Source: VRUE01 sp035712345
Lineage (GTDB): Bacteria > Actinomycetota > Thermoleophilia > Solirubrobacterales > 70-9
NCBI GenBank assembly: GCA_035712345.1
Contig: DASTAY010000051.1
Location: 1 to 64,000 of the forward strand
Length of the DNA stretch: 64,000 nucleotides
Direction of reading: 5' to 3'
Position 1 is the stretch's first letter, and every line of letters begins with the position of its first letter. The position numbers and the translations under genes are program-made. Under the pieces are notes generated by a model that did no database searches, was not told the DNA's origin, and was given only the letters and a program-made list of their open reading frames with translations. This document shows positions 19,854 to 28,354 of the stretch, one piece after another.

Positions 19854-20701
19854 CTCTGGTCGGTCAGCTCCAAGTAGACGTCCTCGAGGCTGGGCCGGGT
19901 GACCTCGAGCCCCTCCAGGTCCCTGCCCTCCGCCAGCGCCCTGCCGGTCAGCTCGTTGAGCGTCTGCACCGGCGTCGTCGTCTCCAGCTCGACCTCGGCG
20001 CCGTTCTCGCGGTAGCTGATCCGCGCCGGGCGGCTCTCGCGGTCGCCGAGGTCCTCGGGCGTGCCACGGGCGACGATCTCCCCGCCGGAGATGATCGTCA
20101 CCCGGTCGGCGAGGCGCTGCGCCTCGTCCATGTAGTGGGTGGTGAGGAAGACGGTCTTGCCCAGCTCGCGCAGGCCGGCGATCGTCTCCCAGGCCTGGCG
20201 CCGCGCCGAAGGGTCGAAGCCGGTCGTCGGCTCGTCGAGGAAGAGCAGCTCGGGGTCGCCGATCAGCGCCATCCCCACGTCGAGCCGCCGCTGCTGGCCC
20301 CCGGAGAGCGAGCGCGCGCGGGCGTCGGCTTTGTCGCCGAGGCCGACCAGCTCGATCGTCTCCTCGATCGGCCGCGGCGCCTCGTAGTAGCCGGCGTAGA
20401 GGGCGAGCGACTCGCGCACCGTCAGGTACGGGTCGAGGCGGCAGGTCTGCAGCACGATCCCGATCCGCTCGCGCCAGCGGCGGTCCGCGCGCTCCGGGTC
20501 CTCGCCCAGCACGCGCACCTCGCCGCCGCTGCGCCTGCGATAGCCCTCGAGGATCTCGACCGTGGTCGTCTTGCCGGCGCCGTTGGGGCCGAGGAAGGCG
20601 AAGACCTCGCCGCGCTGGACGTCGAGGTCGATCCCGCGCACGGCCTCGGCGTCGCCATAGCTCTTGCGCAGGCCGCGGATGGAGATGACGGGGTCAGGCA
20701 T
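19850..20701 (-). CDS. ABC transporter ATP-binding protein (CcmA/DrrA type)
   Basis: 283 residues. Walker A GPNGAGKTTTVEILEG, Q-loop IVLQTCR, signature LSGGQQRRLDVGMAL, Walker B LLFLDEPTTGFDP, H-loop TTHYMDEAQRLADR. The C-terminal extension (about 220-283) resembles the DrrA-type regulatory tail. Powers the adjacent ABC-2 permease. A roughly 120-nt structured repeat lies immediately upstream, separating it from rapZ. Confidence 0.92.
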   Translation of the reverse strand: MPDPVISIRGLRKSYGDAEAVRGIDLDVQRGEVFAFLGPNGAGKTTTVEILEGYRRRSGGEVRVLGEDPERADRRWRERIGIVLQTCRLDPYLTVRESLALYAGYYEAPRPIEETIELVGLGDKADARARSLSGGQQRRLDVGMALIGDPELLFLDEPTTGFDPSARRQAWETIAGLRELGKTVFLTTHYMDEAQRLADRVTIISGGEIVARGTPEDLGDRESRPARISYRENGAEVELETTTPVQTLNELTGRALAEGRDLEGLEVTRPSLEDVYLELTDQR

Positions 20702-20714
20702 AGATGTCTCGCAA

Positions 20715-20834
20715 ATGACGGTTCCAGGCGTTGCCAGGCAAGGACGCAGGGAGGTCGACGAGGGGAGCGCACATTAGTGCGTGACCCGAGGAGACCGACT
20801 GAGGACGCCGCATGGCGGCGCCTGGGGCCGTCAT
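20715..20834 (-). repeat. Structured intergenic element, copy B (candidate RNA motif)
   Basis: About 120 nt between rapZ and the ABC ATPase. Inverted ends AATGACGG/CCGTCATT, stems CCAGGCG/CGCCTGG and GGTC/GACC, and central hairpin CGCAC-TAAT-GTGCG on the minus strand. It matches copy A at 15587-15710 over its whole length, in the same strand orientation, again between co-directional genes. Confidence 0.75.
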
Positions 20835-21697
20835 TCGAGATCGCGGTGCTTGACGCGGACCACCACGCCGTCGCGCCCCTCGAGCGCCCGGCGGATGCGG
20901 TCCGCCACGGTCACCGAGCGGTGCCGCCCGCCGGTGCAGCCGATCGCGATCGTCAGGTGGCTCTTGCCCTCGGCGACGTAGGCCGGGACGAGGAACTCGA
21001 GCAGGGGCAGCAGGCGGCCGTAGAACTCGCCGGCCTGCGTCCCCGACTCGACGTAGTCGCGCACCTCCTGGTCGAGCCCGGTCTGCGGGCGCAGCTCGTC
21101 GACGTAATGGGGATTGGGCAGGAAGCGGACGTCGAGGGTCAGGTCGGCGTCGCGGGGCGGGCCGTTCTTGAAGCCGAAGGTGAGCAGGGTCAGCGCCAGC
21201 TTGCCGCTGTCGTGCCCGTCGAGCATCTCCTCGGCGATGCGGCGGCGCAGCTGGCCGCCGCTGGAGCCGCTGGTGTCCATCACCACGTCGGCGCGGGCCC
21301 GCAGCGGCGAGAGCAGCTCGCGCTCGGCGCGGATGCCGTCGACGATCCGCCCCTCGGGAGCCAGCGGATGACGGCGACGGGTCTCCTTGTAGCGGTCGAG
21401 CAGCGTCTCCTCGTCGGCCTCGAGGAAGAGCAGCTTCGGTTCGAGCCCGTCCGCCCCCAGCTCGTCCAGCACCGCGATCAGGTCCTCGAAGTACTCGCCG
21501 CCGCGCACGTCGGAGACGACCGCGGCGCGCTCCACGCCACTGCCGTCGTGACGGAAGAGCTCGCCGAGGCTGTCGATCATCCGCGGCGGCAGGTTGTCGA
21601 CGCAGAAGTAGCCGCCGTCCTCGAAGGCCGCGATCGCCTCCGACTTGCCGGCGCCGGAGTGGCCGGTGATCAGGACCAGCTCGACCTTCTTGCTCAC
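20831..21697 (-). CDS. rapZ: RNase adapter protein RapZ / YvcJ family nucleotide-binding protein
   Basis: 288 residues. P-loop LVLITGHSGAGKSEAIAAFED, then DNLPPRMIDSL, FLEADEETLLDRYKETRRRHPL, TSG.LRRRI-like region, and the C-terminal signature IAIGCTGGRHRSVTVADRIRRAL. In enterobacteria RapZ senses glucosamine-6-phosphate and guides RNase E; in Gram-positives YvcJ binds GTP and its role is less clear. It sits four bases after uvrC, as in many Gram-positive genomes, but the usual yvcK and whiA neighbours do not follow. Confidence 0.93.
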   Translation of the reverse strand: MSKKVELVLITGHSGAGKSEAIAAFEDGGYFCVDNLPPRMIDSLGELFRHDGSGVERAAVVSDVRGGEYFEDLIAVLDELGADGLEPKLLFLEADEETLLDRYKETRRRHPLAPEGRIVDGIRAERELLSPLRARADVVMDTSGSSGGQLRRRIAEEMLDGHDSGKLALTLLTFGFKNGPPRDADLTLDVRFLPNPHYVDELRPQTGLDQEVRDYVESGTQAGEFYGRLLPLLEFLVPAYVAEGKSHLTIAIGCTGGRHRSVTVADRIRRALEGRDGVVVRVKHRDLE

Positions 21698-21700
21698 TGC

Positions 21701-23542
21701 CTAGCTCCCCGTCCTGTGCAGCTGCTCGTGGATCTCGCGCGCCAGCTTGCCGGGCACGCCGGGCACCGCCTCGAGCTCCTCGCGGCTCGCGGCGAGGAAG
21801 CGCTCCGGCGTGCCGAAGTGCTTCAGGAAGGCGCGCTTGCGGGCCGGCCCGACGCCGCGCAGCTCGTCCAGCACCGAGCCGGTCATCGCCCGGTCACGAC
21901 GGCCGCGATGATGGTCGATCGCGAAGCGGTGAGCCTCGTCGCGCACGCGCTGCAGCAGCTGCGAGGCCTCCGAGCCGGCGTCGAGGTCGATCGGCAGGGG
22001 CCGTCCCGGGACGAAGACCTCCTCCTCGCGCTTGGCCAGCGAGACGACGGTGACGCCGCGCTCGACGAACGGCCCGAGCGCCCCCATCGCCGCGTTCAGC
22101 TGCCCCTTGCCGCCGTCGATCATCACCAGCGAGGGCAGCGCGGCGAAGCTCTCGTCGCGCTTGCCGTCGTGCGGCGAGAGGTCCGCCTGCTCGAGATAGC
22201 GGGTCACCCGTCGTTCCAGCACCTCCTGCATGGAAGCGAAGTCGTCGGACCCGTTCGGACGCGCGCCCCGCACTTTGAAGCGCCGGTAGTCGGACTTCTT
22301 CGTCGCGCCGCCCTCGAAGACGACCATCGAGGCGACGGTGTGCTCGCCGCCGAGGTTGGAGATGTCGAAGCCCTCGATCCGGATCGGCAGCTCCTCCATG
22401 GCCAGCGCCTCGCGCAGGTCGGCGAGCGAGTCGACGCGGCGCTGACGGCGGTGCTCGCGCCGCAGCCGGTCCTGGTCGAGGGCGAGGCGGGCGTTGCGCT
22501 CGGCCAGCTCGCGCAGGCGCCGCTTGTCGCCGCGCTCGGCGACCCGCACCTCGACCGGCGAGCCGCGGCGCTCCCCCAGCGCCGCCGCGAGCAGCTCGGC
22601 GCGCTCGCGCAGGTAGGGGCCGACGACGATCGTCCGCGGCATCGCCGGCGAGGCCGAGTAGTACTGGCCGATGAACTCCTCGGCGACCTCGGCCGGCTCG
22701 CGCTCTGCCTGGTTGTCCAAGTAGAAGCTCTGACGCTCGGCGAGGATCCCGTCGCGCACCTGGAAGACCTGCGCGTTGGCGTCGGCGCCCTCGGTGGCGA
22801 CGCCGATCAGGTCGGCGGTGCCGACCGAGCCGCCGGCGACGCGCTGGCGCTCGAACAGCGACTGGATCGCCTTCAGCCGGTCGCGGTGCAGGGCGGCCCG
22901 CTCGAACTCGCGCGCCGCGGCGGCCTCCTCCATCTTCGCCTGCTCGTCGGCCTCGACCCGGCGGTAGCGGCCGGAGAGGAAGTCGACGATCGCCTCGATG
23001 TTGCGCCGGTACTCCTCCCTGCTGACGTAGCCGACGCAGGGCGCCCCGCAACGCTTTATGTAGTAGTCGAGGCAGGGGCTGCCGGAGCGGCGTCCCGGCT
23101 CGGCCCCCTCGCAGGTGCGGAACTGGAACAGCTTGCCGAGCAGGTCGAGCGTCTCGCGCACCCGCTTGGCGCTGGAGAAGGGGCCGAAGTAGGCGCGGCC
23201 GGCGCGGTGCTTCTCCCGGGTGAAGTAGACGCGCGGGTAGTCCTCGTCGAGGCTGACGCAGACGTAGGGGTAGGACTTGTCGTCGCGCAGGCGGATGTTG
23301 AAGCGCGGCCGGTGGCGCTTGATGAAGCTCTGCTCGGCGAGCAGCGCCTCGGCCTCGTTGCCGGTGACGAGGAAGTCGATCCGCTCGACGCGGGAGGTGA
23401 GGCGGGGCTCACCGCCGGAGAAGTGCGACGCGACCCGCTTGCGGATCGAGATCGCCTTGCCGACGTAGAGCAGCTCGTCGCGGGCGCCGTAGAAGAGGTA
23501 GACGCCGGGCGAGTCGGGCAGTTCGCGTATTCGGTCCTGCAC
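21701..23542 (-). CDS. uvrC: Excinuclease ABC subunit C
   Basis: 613 residues, standard UvrC. GIY-YIG nuclease domain (SPGVYLFYGARDELLYVGKA), cysteine-rich zinc-like segment (CEGAEPGRRSGSPCLDYYIKRCGAPCVGY), UVR motif near residues 190-225, RNase H-like endonuclease region (IEGFDISNLGGEHTVASMVVFEGG and VMIDGGKGQLNAA) and C-terminal double helix-hairpin-helix (LRGVGPARKRAFLKHFG). Makes both incisions in nucleotide excision repair with UvrA/UvrB, which are not in the window. Confidence 0.97.
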   Translation of the reverse strand: MQDRIRELPDSPGVYLFYGARDELLYVGKAISIRKRVASHFSGGEPRLTSRVERIDFLVTGNEAEALLAEQSFIKRHRPRFNIRLRDDKSYPYVCVSLDEDYPRVYFTREKHRAGRAYFGPFSSAKRVRETLDLLGKLFQFRTCEGAEPGRRSGSPCLDYYIKRCGAPCVGYVSREEYRRNIEAIVDFLSGRYRRVEADEQAKMEEAAAAREFERAALHRDRLKAIQSLFERQRVAGGSVGTADLIGVATEGADANAQVFQVRDGILAERQSFYLDNQAEREPAEVAEEFIGQYYSASPAMPRTIVVGPYLRERAELLAAALGERRGSPVEVRVAERGDKRRLRELAERNARLALDQDRLRREHRRQRRVDSLADLREALAMEELPIRIEGFDISNLGGEHTVASMVVFEGGATKKSDYRRFKVRGARPNGSDDFASMQEVLERRVTRYLEQADLSPHDGKRDESFAALPSLVMIDGGKGQLNAAMGALGPFVERGVTVVSLAKREEEVFVPGRPLPIDLDAGSEASQLLQRVRDEAHRFAIDHHRGRRDRAMTGSVLDELRGVGPARKRAFLKHFGTPERFLAASREELEAVPGVPGKLAREIHEQLHRTGS

Positions 23543-23568
23543 TCGATAAAGGGTAGGCTGCGGCCCGC

Positions 23569-24378
23569 ATGAATCCCCCCGAGCTGAGCACGCTGCGGAT
23601 CGAGGTCGACGGCGAGATCGGCACCCTGACCCTCGATCGCCCGGAGTCGTTCAACGCGATGAGCCCCGAGATGATCCTCGACCTGGGGACCGCGTTCGCC
23701 TGGTTCGCCGATCAGGCGCCGCTGCGAGGGATGGTCCTCACCGGCGCCGGCAAGGCGTTCTGCTCGGGCGGCGACATCAACGGCTTCAAAGCGGGGGTCG
23801 AAGACGACTCGATCGACCTGCCCGCGCAGGTGCGCCGCGGCGCCGAGGCGCTGCACAGCGCGATCGTCGACCTGCGCCGGATCCCCTACCCGGTGATCGC
23901 GGCGATCAACGGCCCGGCGGCCGGCGCCGGCTTCTCGCTGGCGCTCGCCTGCGACATCAGGATCGCCTCAGAGAACATCTTCCTCGCCTGTGCCTACGGG
24001 CGGATCGGCGCCTCGCCGGACGGCGGCATGACCTACTTCCTGCCCCGCGTGGTCGGGCCGAGCCGGGCGCTGGAGATCCTGCTCGAGGACCCCAACATGA
24101 CCGCCGCGGAGGCGCTCGAGGAGGGGCTCGTCTCCGCCGTGGTGGCGCCCGAGGAGCTGGCCGGCGCCGCCCGCGCCAAGGCGGAGAAGCTGGCGAAGCG
24201 GGCGCCCCACTACGTGAAGATGGCCAAACGCCTTTGCGGGGTCAGCATCGAGAACGGCATCACCGAGCACCTGCAGCTGGAGCGGCACGGGATCGCCGAC
24301 AGCATGGGGACCGAGGACCTGCGCGAAGGCGCAATCGCCTTCTTCAGCGGGGAGAAGCCCGAGTTCAAGGGCCGCTGA
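23569..24378 (+). CDS. Enoyl-CoA hydratase/isomerase family protein
   Basis: 269 residues of crotonase fold: GTLTLDRPESFNAMSPEM, oxyanion-hole strand GKAFCSGGDINGFKAG, AAINGPAAGAGFSLALACDIRIASENIFL (second oxyanion glycine region) and GASPDGGMTYFLPRVVG. The acidic residues of true hydratases are only partly recognisable (Asp in ASPDGG), so isomerase or other crotonase chemistry is possible. Divergent from uvrC with only 26 bp between. Confidence 0.88.
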   Translation: MNPPELSTLRIEVDGEIGTLTLDRPESFNAMSPEMILDLGTAFAWFADQAPLRGMVLTGAGKAFCSGGDINGFKAGVEDDSIDLPAQVRRGAEALHSAIVDLRRIPYPVIAAINGPAAGAGFSLALACDIRIASENIFLACAYGRIGASPDGGMTYFLPRVVGPSRALEILLEDPNMTAAEALEEGLVSAVVAPEELAGAARAKAEKLAKRAPHYVKMAKRLCGVSIENGITEHLQLERHGIADSMGTEDLREGAIAFFSGEKPEFKGR

Positions 24379-24462
24379 ACCGGGCGGGCGGGGCTCGCCG
24401 TATCCCGCCCCGTAACCTTCTAGAGTCCCTCTGAGCATTCCCCGAGGAAAGGACCCGGTCCG

Positions 24463-24921
24463 ATGAAGAAGCTCGTCGCCCTGTTCGTGCTCGTACTCGC
24501 ATCCGTCGCGCTCGTCGCCTGTGGAAGCAGCAACTCCAACTCCGGCACCACGAACGAAAGCGGCGGAGAAGCCTCAGGGGGTGGCGGCGCCGCTGCGGAA
24601 AGCACCAAGAAGAGCGGCGGGGAAGCGGGCGGCGGCTCGACCCTGAGCTTCGAAGCCGACCCGGGCGGGGAACTGGCCTACACGACGACCGAAGCCACCG
24701 CCAAGGCCGGCAAGGTGACGGTCGACTTCAAGAACCCGCAGAGCCTCACCCACGACGTCGCGATCGAAAACTCGAGCGGCCAGACGGTCGGCCAGACCGA
24801 ACTGATCGGCAACGGCGAAACCTCGACGACCGTCAACCTCAAACCGGGCACCTATCACTACTTCTGCACCGTCCCCGGACATAGGGAAGCGGGTATGGAA
24901 GGCACCCTCGTCGTCAAATAG
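24463..24921 (+). CDS. Cupredoxin-domain lipoprotein
   Basis: 152 residues: lipoprotein signal with lipobox LVAC (Cys20), a Ser/Gly/Glu linker (21-60), then a plastocyanin-like domain. Type-1 copper ligands are all present: His97 (SLTHDVAI), Cys135 and His140 (YFCTVPGH), Met145 (REAGMEGTL). Likely a membrane-tethered electron carrier or copper sensor outside the cell. Good ribosome binding site (GAGGAAAGGACC). The next gene starts 3 bp after its stop. Confidence 0.9.
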   Translation: MKKLVALFVLVLASVALVACGSSNSNSGTTNESGGEASGGGGAAAESTKKSGGEAGGGSTLSFEADPGGELAYTTTEATAKAGKVTVDFKNPQSLTHDVAIENSSGQTVGQTELIGNGETSTTVNLKPGTYHYFCTVPGHREAGMEGTLVVK

Positions 24922-24923
24922 GG

Positions 24924-26192
24924 GTGCGGTCGGTCCTCGCCAGGCGCTTCTTCTGGATCGGAATTGGGGTTTGGGCAGCGACGCGCGCGCTCGTCGTTGC
25001 TGACGTCTCGCATCTGCAGGACGTCGGCAACTACGAGGCGTGGTCGCATTACCTGACGGCCCACGGCACGATGCCGAGCGGGCGGTCGTGGCAGTACCCG
25101 CCGGGCGCGGCCTTCCTGATGCTCGTGCCGCGGCTCGGGCCGGGAAGCTACGGCGACTCGTTCATCGGCCTGATGCTGCTCTTCGACCTCGCCGGGCTCG
25201 GGCTCCTGGCGCTGCTCGGCCGCCGCTGCGGCAGCTACAAGGGCGTCTGGGTCTGGCTGCTCGGCATGCCGCTGCTCGGCACCTTCGCCGTGCTGCGCTT
25301 CGACCTCGTGCCGGCGACGATCGCGATCGCGGCGCTGGTCGTCATCCACCGTCGCCCGCAGTGGTTCGGCGCCCTCGCCGGCCTCGGGGCGGCGATCAAG
25401 GTCTGGCCGGTGGTGCTGCTCTTCGGCGAGTGGCGCCGGCGGCGCCTGCTCCGCGCAGGCCTTGCGGCGCTGGCGGCGCTCGCCCTCGTCTTCCTCGTAT
25501 CGGCCACCGCCTTCGGCGACTCGACCTCCTTCCTCGCCGGGCAGACCGGCCGCGGCCTGCAGGAAGAAGCCGTGGCGACCCTGCCCTGGCAGGCCAAGGC
25601 CGTCGTGACCGGCGACCTGCCCCGGCGGGCGATCCGCTACGGCGCCTGGCAGCTCTCCGGCGATGGCCCCGACGCCGTCGCGAAGGCGCTCGAGTGGCTG
25701 AGCCTTGCCGTGCTCGTGGCCGCGGCGGCCTGGTGGTGGCTCCGCGCCAGGGCGATCCGCGCCGGGCGAAACCATCTGGGCGACGCGAGCGTCAGCCGTG
25801 ACTTCGTCTTCGCGATCGTCCTGCTCCTGGTCGTCACGAGCCGCGTCCTCAGCCCCCAGTACATGGTCTGGCTGCTCGGCCTCTCGGCCGTCGTCCTCAC
25901 CGCGGGCACGACCCGCCTGGCGCGCCCCGCCTGGCTGGTCCTCGGCGCGATGGTGCTGACCACCACCCTGTTCAAGTCCCCGGCGGCGATCCTCGTCCGT
26001 GACCTGCTCCTGCTCGCCGCCGCGGTCGACGCCTCTATTGCGATGGGGGCGCTCCTGCGAGCTCGAGACTTCCCTCCGCCAGGCGGCGTTCGAGCAGCCC
26101 CGCCGCCTCCTCCGGGTTCCGCCCTTCCAGGTCCAGCGCGTGGCGCTCTCGACTGCCCAGGTCCGCAAAGCCCCGCCAGAGCCGGCCGATGA
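24924..26192 (+). CDS. GT87-like (DUF2029) polytopic glycosyltransferase
   Basis: 422 residues with roughly ten membrane helices; the first loop carries NYEAWSHYLTAHGTMPSGRSWQYPPG. This matches the GT-C pattern of actinobacterial polyprenyl-phosphate-mannose-dependent alpha-mannosyltransferases (acidic residue early in loop 1, YPP motif). The start is GTG. The last about 50 residues are Pro/Ala/Gly-rich and read antisense through the 3' end of the GNAT-kinase gene; the functional protein may really end near residue 370. Acceptor unknown. Confidence 0.78.
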   Translation: MRSVLARRFFWIGIGVWAATRALVVADVSHLQDVGNYEAWSHYLTAHGTMPSGRSWQYPPGAAFLMLVPRLGPGSYGDSFIGLMLLFDLAGLGLLALLGRRCGSYKGVWVWLLGMPLLGTFAVLRFDLVPATIAIAALVVIHRRPQWFGALAGLGAAIKVWPVVLLFGEWRRRRLLRAGLAALAALALVFLVSATAFGDSTSFLAGQTGRGLQEEAVATLPWQAKAVVTGDLPRRAIRYGAWQLSGDGPDAVAKALEWLSLAVLVAAAAWWWLRARAIRAGRNHLGDASVSRDFVFAIVLLLVVTSRVLSPQYMVWLLGLSAVVLTAGTTRLARPAWLVLGAMVLTTTLFKSPAAILVRDLLLLAAAVDASIAMGALLRARDFPPPGGVRAAPPPPPGSALPGPARGALDCPGPQSPARAGR

Positions 26193-27087
26193 CCTCCGGG
26201 TCGGCGAGCTCCGACGCGCCTTCGCGGTCCCGGACTCGGCTCAGGCAAACCGAGAGCGGCTCGCGCAGCACCGCATAGGCCGGTCGGTGCCCGGCCCGGC
26301 GGAGCGCATCGCCGACGGGCTCGAGGAACCATTCCGGCAGGACGATCCCGTCGAGGAGGGTGAAGTAGCCCGCCTCGGCGTACGCAGCGGCAGCCTCGGC
26401 GGCGATCCCCATCACGACCTCGTTCTGGCGCCGCGACTCGCGCTTCCACGGCTCCACGTGACCGGCGCGGATGAAGCCGAAGAAGGCGTCCAGCTCCAGC
26501 TGAACCGAGCGCGCGGATCGCTCCGCGACGATCCGCGCGGTGGTCGTCTTGCCCACGCCCGGCGGCCCGGTGAGGATCAGGACAGGCTCGGCGCTCAGAG
26601 CCTTGACGAAATCGAGGAAGACGAACCGATCGGTCTGCCGCCGGCCCGTCTCTCGGTAGCCGGCGCTCTCGTAGAGCCGCCGGGCCGCGACCTGCTCCTC
26701 GGTGGTATCGAGGCTGACCGTCTGCAGGCCGCGCGCCCGCGCCCGCCCCTCCAGCTCGCCGAGTATGCGGCGACCCAGCCCCCGGCGCTGGAAGTCGGGG
26801 CGCACCCGCATGCGCCGGATCTCGCCCTCGCGGTCCGACCGGCGCCGAAGCCCGCCCATCCCGACCAGCTCGCCGTCCGCGAAAGCGACCACGAAGTCAC
26901 CCCCCGGCTCGAGGTACGCGGCCCCGATGTCGCGCAGGTCGTCCTCCCACGACCCATGACCACCATGGACCCCGGCATCCAGCAAAGCGACGTCGTGCAG
27001 CCGCCAGACGGCGTCTGCGTCCTCCATCCGAAACGAGCGCAGGTCGAACACGGCCCCATTGTCACCCCTCCCATATGGCCGGGCCAT
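26035..27087 (-). CDS. Fusion of GNAT acetyltransferase and P-loop kinase-like ATPase
   Basis: 350 residues. Residues 14-160 form a GNAT fold: ELVGMGGLRRR, IRRMRVRPDFQRRGLGRRIL (acetyl-CoA pyrophosphate loop), YESAGYRETGR. Residues 165-345 form a small P-loop kinase: LILTGPPGVGKTTTARI (Walker A 174-182), LELDAFFGFI, and a lid-like Arg-rich segment (CLSRVRDREG), resembling chloramphenicol-phosphotransferase or gluconate-kinase-like enzymes. Both active sites look intact. The substrate is unknown. The 3' end overlaps the convergent GT87 gene by 158 bp. Confidence 0.8.
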   Translation of the reverse strand: MARPYGRGDNGAVFDLRSFRMEDADAVWRLHDVALLDAGVHGGHGSWEDDLRDIGAAYLEPGGDFVVAFADGELVGMGGLRRRSDREGEIRRMRVRPDFQRRGLGRRILGELEGRARARGLQTVSLDTTEEQVAARRLYESAGYRETGRRQTDRFVFLDFVKALSAEPVLILTGPPGVGKTTTARIVAERSARSVQLELDAFFGFIRAGHVEPWKRESRRQNEVVMGIAAEAAAAYAEAGYFTLLDGIVLPEWFLEPVGDALRRAGHRPAYAVLREPLSVCLSRVRDREGASELADPEVIGRLWRGFADLGSRERHALDLEGRNPEEAAGLLERRLAEGSLELAGAPPSQ

Positions 27088-27157
27088 GCATTCGGTTTGC
27101 CCTAGGGCGTGAGGCCAACTTGGAGCACTACGTCCCCGCCGGCGAGCACGTCGCTGC

Positions 27158-27775
27158 CTAGCTCTCCTTCACGGCGACCACGAGGGTCAGCTCCAACCAC
27201 TTGAAGTGGCAGTCCACCTCGGTGAAGCCCGCGGCGCGTAGCCAGCCCATCTGATCCGCAAGGCCGGCGAGACGATCCGTCGGGTCATCTCGAACCCTGC
27301 CGATCTCGCGACGGAAACGCTCGTGGAGGCTTGCAGATGCCGAACTCACCAGATCGAGGTTCACAAAGACTCCTCCTCGCTCGAGGAGGGCATGGACTTC
27401 CGCGAACAGCTCCCGCTTGCGTTCATCCTCCAGATGGTGAATCGCCAGCCCGGAGACGACGGCGTCCAAGGGACCCATGTCTCCAAGCGGATGTGCCAGA
27501 TCATGGGTGCTGAGCTCCACCGCAGAGTCACCGTCGAACCGCTCCGCAGCACGAGCGAGCATCGGCTCGGATATGTCGACCCCCATGGCTATCGCCTCGG
27601 GATGCTGACCGCGAACCGCTGCGAGCAGGCGGCCGTCGCCGGTGCCGAGGTCCATGAATCGATCGACCCGCGAAGGCAGCGCCTCCAGCAGCATCTGCTC
27701 GGCGATGAGCCTGTGGGGTATCTCGCGTGAGAGATACTCGGCGACGCGTGCCGGATCGCCCCACTCGTCCGACAC
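27158..27775 (-). CDS. Class I SAM-dependent methyltransferase
   Basis: 205 residues. Motif I FMDLGTGDGRLLAAV, motif II GVDISEPMLARAAERF, post-I acidic residue and motif LDAVVSGLAIHHLEDERKRELFAEV, then LLERGGVFVNLDLV. The layout is that of UbiE/TehB-like small-molecule methyltransferases. The acceptor is not identifiable. Base composition is somewhat less GC-rich than the glycolytic genes. Ends next to no obvious partner; maoC-like gene lies 7 bp upstream of its start on the same strand. Confidence 0.82.
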   Translation of the reverse strand: MSDEWGDPARVAEYLSREIPHRLIAEQMLLEALPSRVDRFMDLGTGDGRLLAAVRGQHPEAIAMGVDISEPMLARAAERFDGDSAVELSTHDLAHPLGDMGPLDAVVSGLAIHHLEDERKRELFAEVHALLERGGVFVNLDLVSSASASLHERFRREIGRVRDDPTDRLAGLADQMGWLRAAGFTEVDCHFKWLELTLVVAVKES

Positions 27776-27781
27776 TGCCGC

Positions 27782-28255
27782 CTACTCAGCGGGCGCCATC
27801 ACGCGGGTGACGCTGTCGCCCACGAAGCACGGCTTCTCGTTGCCCTCGACCTCGAGGGTGAAGCGGGTGACCACCTCGTACCAGCCACCGCCCTTCTCGT
27901 CGATCGAGACAACCTCGGCCTTGCCGCGCACGCGGGCATCGACCGGGACGGGGGCCGGGAAGCGGATCTTGTTCCAGCCGTAGTTGACGCCGAGGGCGAA
28001 GCCGGTGGAGGAGATCAGCTCTTTGCGGAAGCCGTCGACCAGAGAGAGGGTCAGGTTGCCGTGGGCGATCGTCGTGCCGAAGGGGCTCTCGTTCTTCGCC
28101 CTCTCGACGTCGACGTGGATCCACTGGTCATCGCCGGAGAGGTCGGCAAAGGTATCGATGTCGTCCTGCGTGACGGTGCGCCACTCGCTGGGGCCGATCT
28201 CCTGCCCGAGCAGCGCCTGCATCCCCTCGACTCCCTGCACCTCGACAGTTGCCAT
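27782..28255 (-). CDS. MaoC-like (R)-enoyl-CoA hydratase
   Basis: 157 residues with a single hot-dog domain. The hydratase-2 signature is clear: FADLSGDDQWIHVD (catalytic Asp and His) followed by FGTTIAHGNLTLSLV. Enzymes of this type hydrate short enoyl-CoAs or act in fatty acid and PHA metabolism. GVNYGWNKIRFPAPVPVDARVRG is the usual central hairpin. Confidence 0.88.
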   Translation of the reverse strand: MATVEVQGVEGMQALLGQEIGPSEWRTVTQDDIDTFADLSGDDQWIHVDVERAKNESPFGTTIAHGNLTLSLVDGFRKELISSTGFALGVNYGWNKIRFPAPVPVDARVRGKAEVVSIDEKGGGWYEVVTRFTLEVEGNEKPCFVGDSVTRVMAPAE

Positions 28256-28266
28256 CGGCCCGCAGT

Positions 28267-28340
28267 CTAGACAGGGCGGGTCGCCGACGCGGAGACGTGC
28301 CGTAGGGGCACAAGCAGGGCATCTGCACTTCGAAGTCGAG
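28267..28340 (-). pseudogene. Remnant of a vapC 3' end
   Basis: Reading the complement gives LVPLRHVSASATRPV followed by TAG, which matches the C-terminus of the intact VapC at 28988 (HAPLRLLSASAMRPV, TAG). At DNA level CTAGACAGGGCG-NN-TCGCCGACGCGGAGA is shared exactly apart from two bases (28267-28295 and 28988-29016), with weaker similarity continuing. Only the tail remains; no toxin could be made. It shows an older duplication or recombination of the toxin-antitoxin region. Confidence 0.6.
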
Positions 28341-28354
28341 GATCACGAGAGCAA

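Noticed and set aside
20135..23572. Open frame of more than 1100 codons on plus
   Set aside because: Antisense to the ABC ATPase, rapZ and uvrC, which carry full family motifs. The translation is low-complexity Ala/Gly/Arg/Val as expected of a GC-rich shadow frame.
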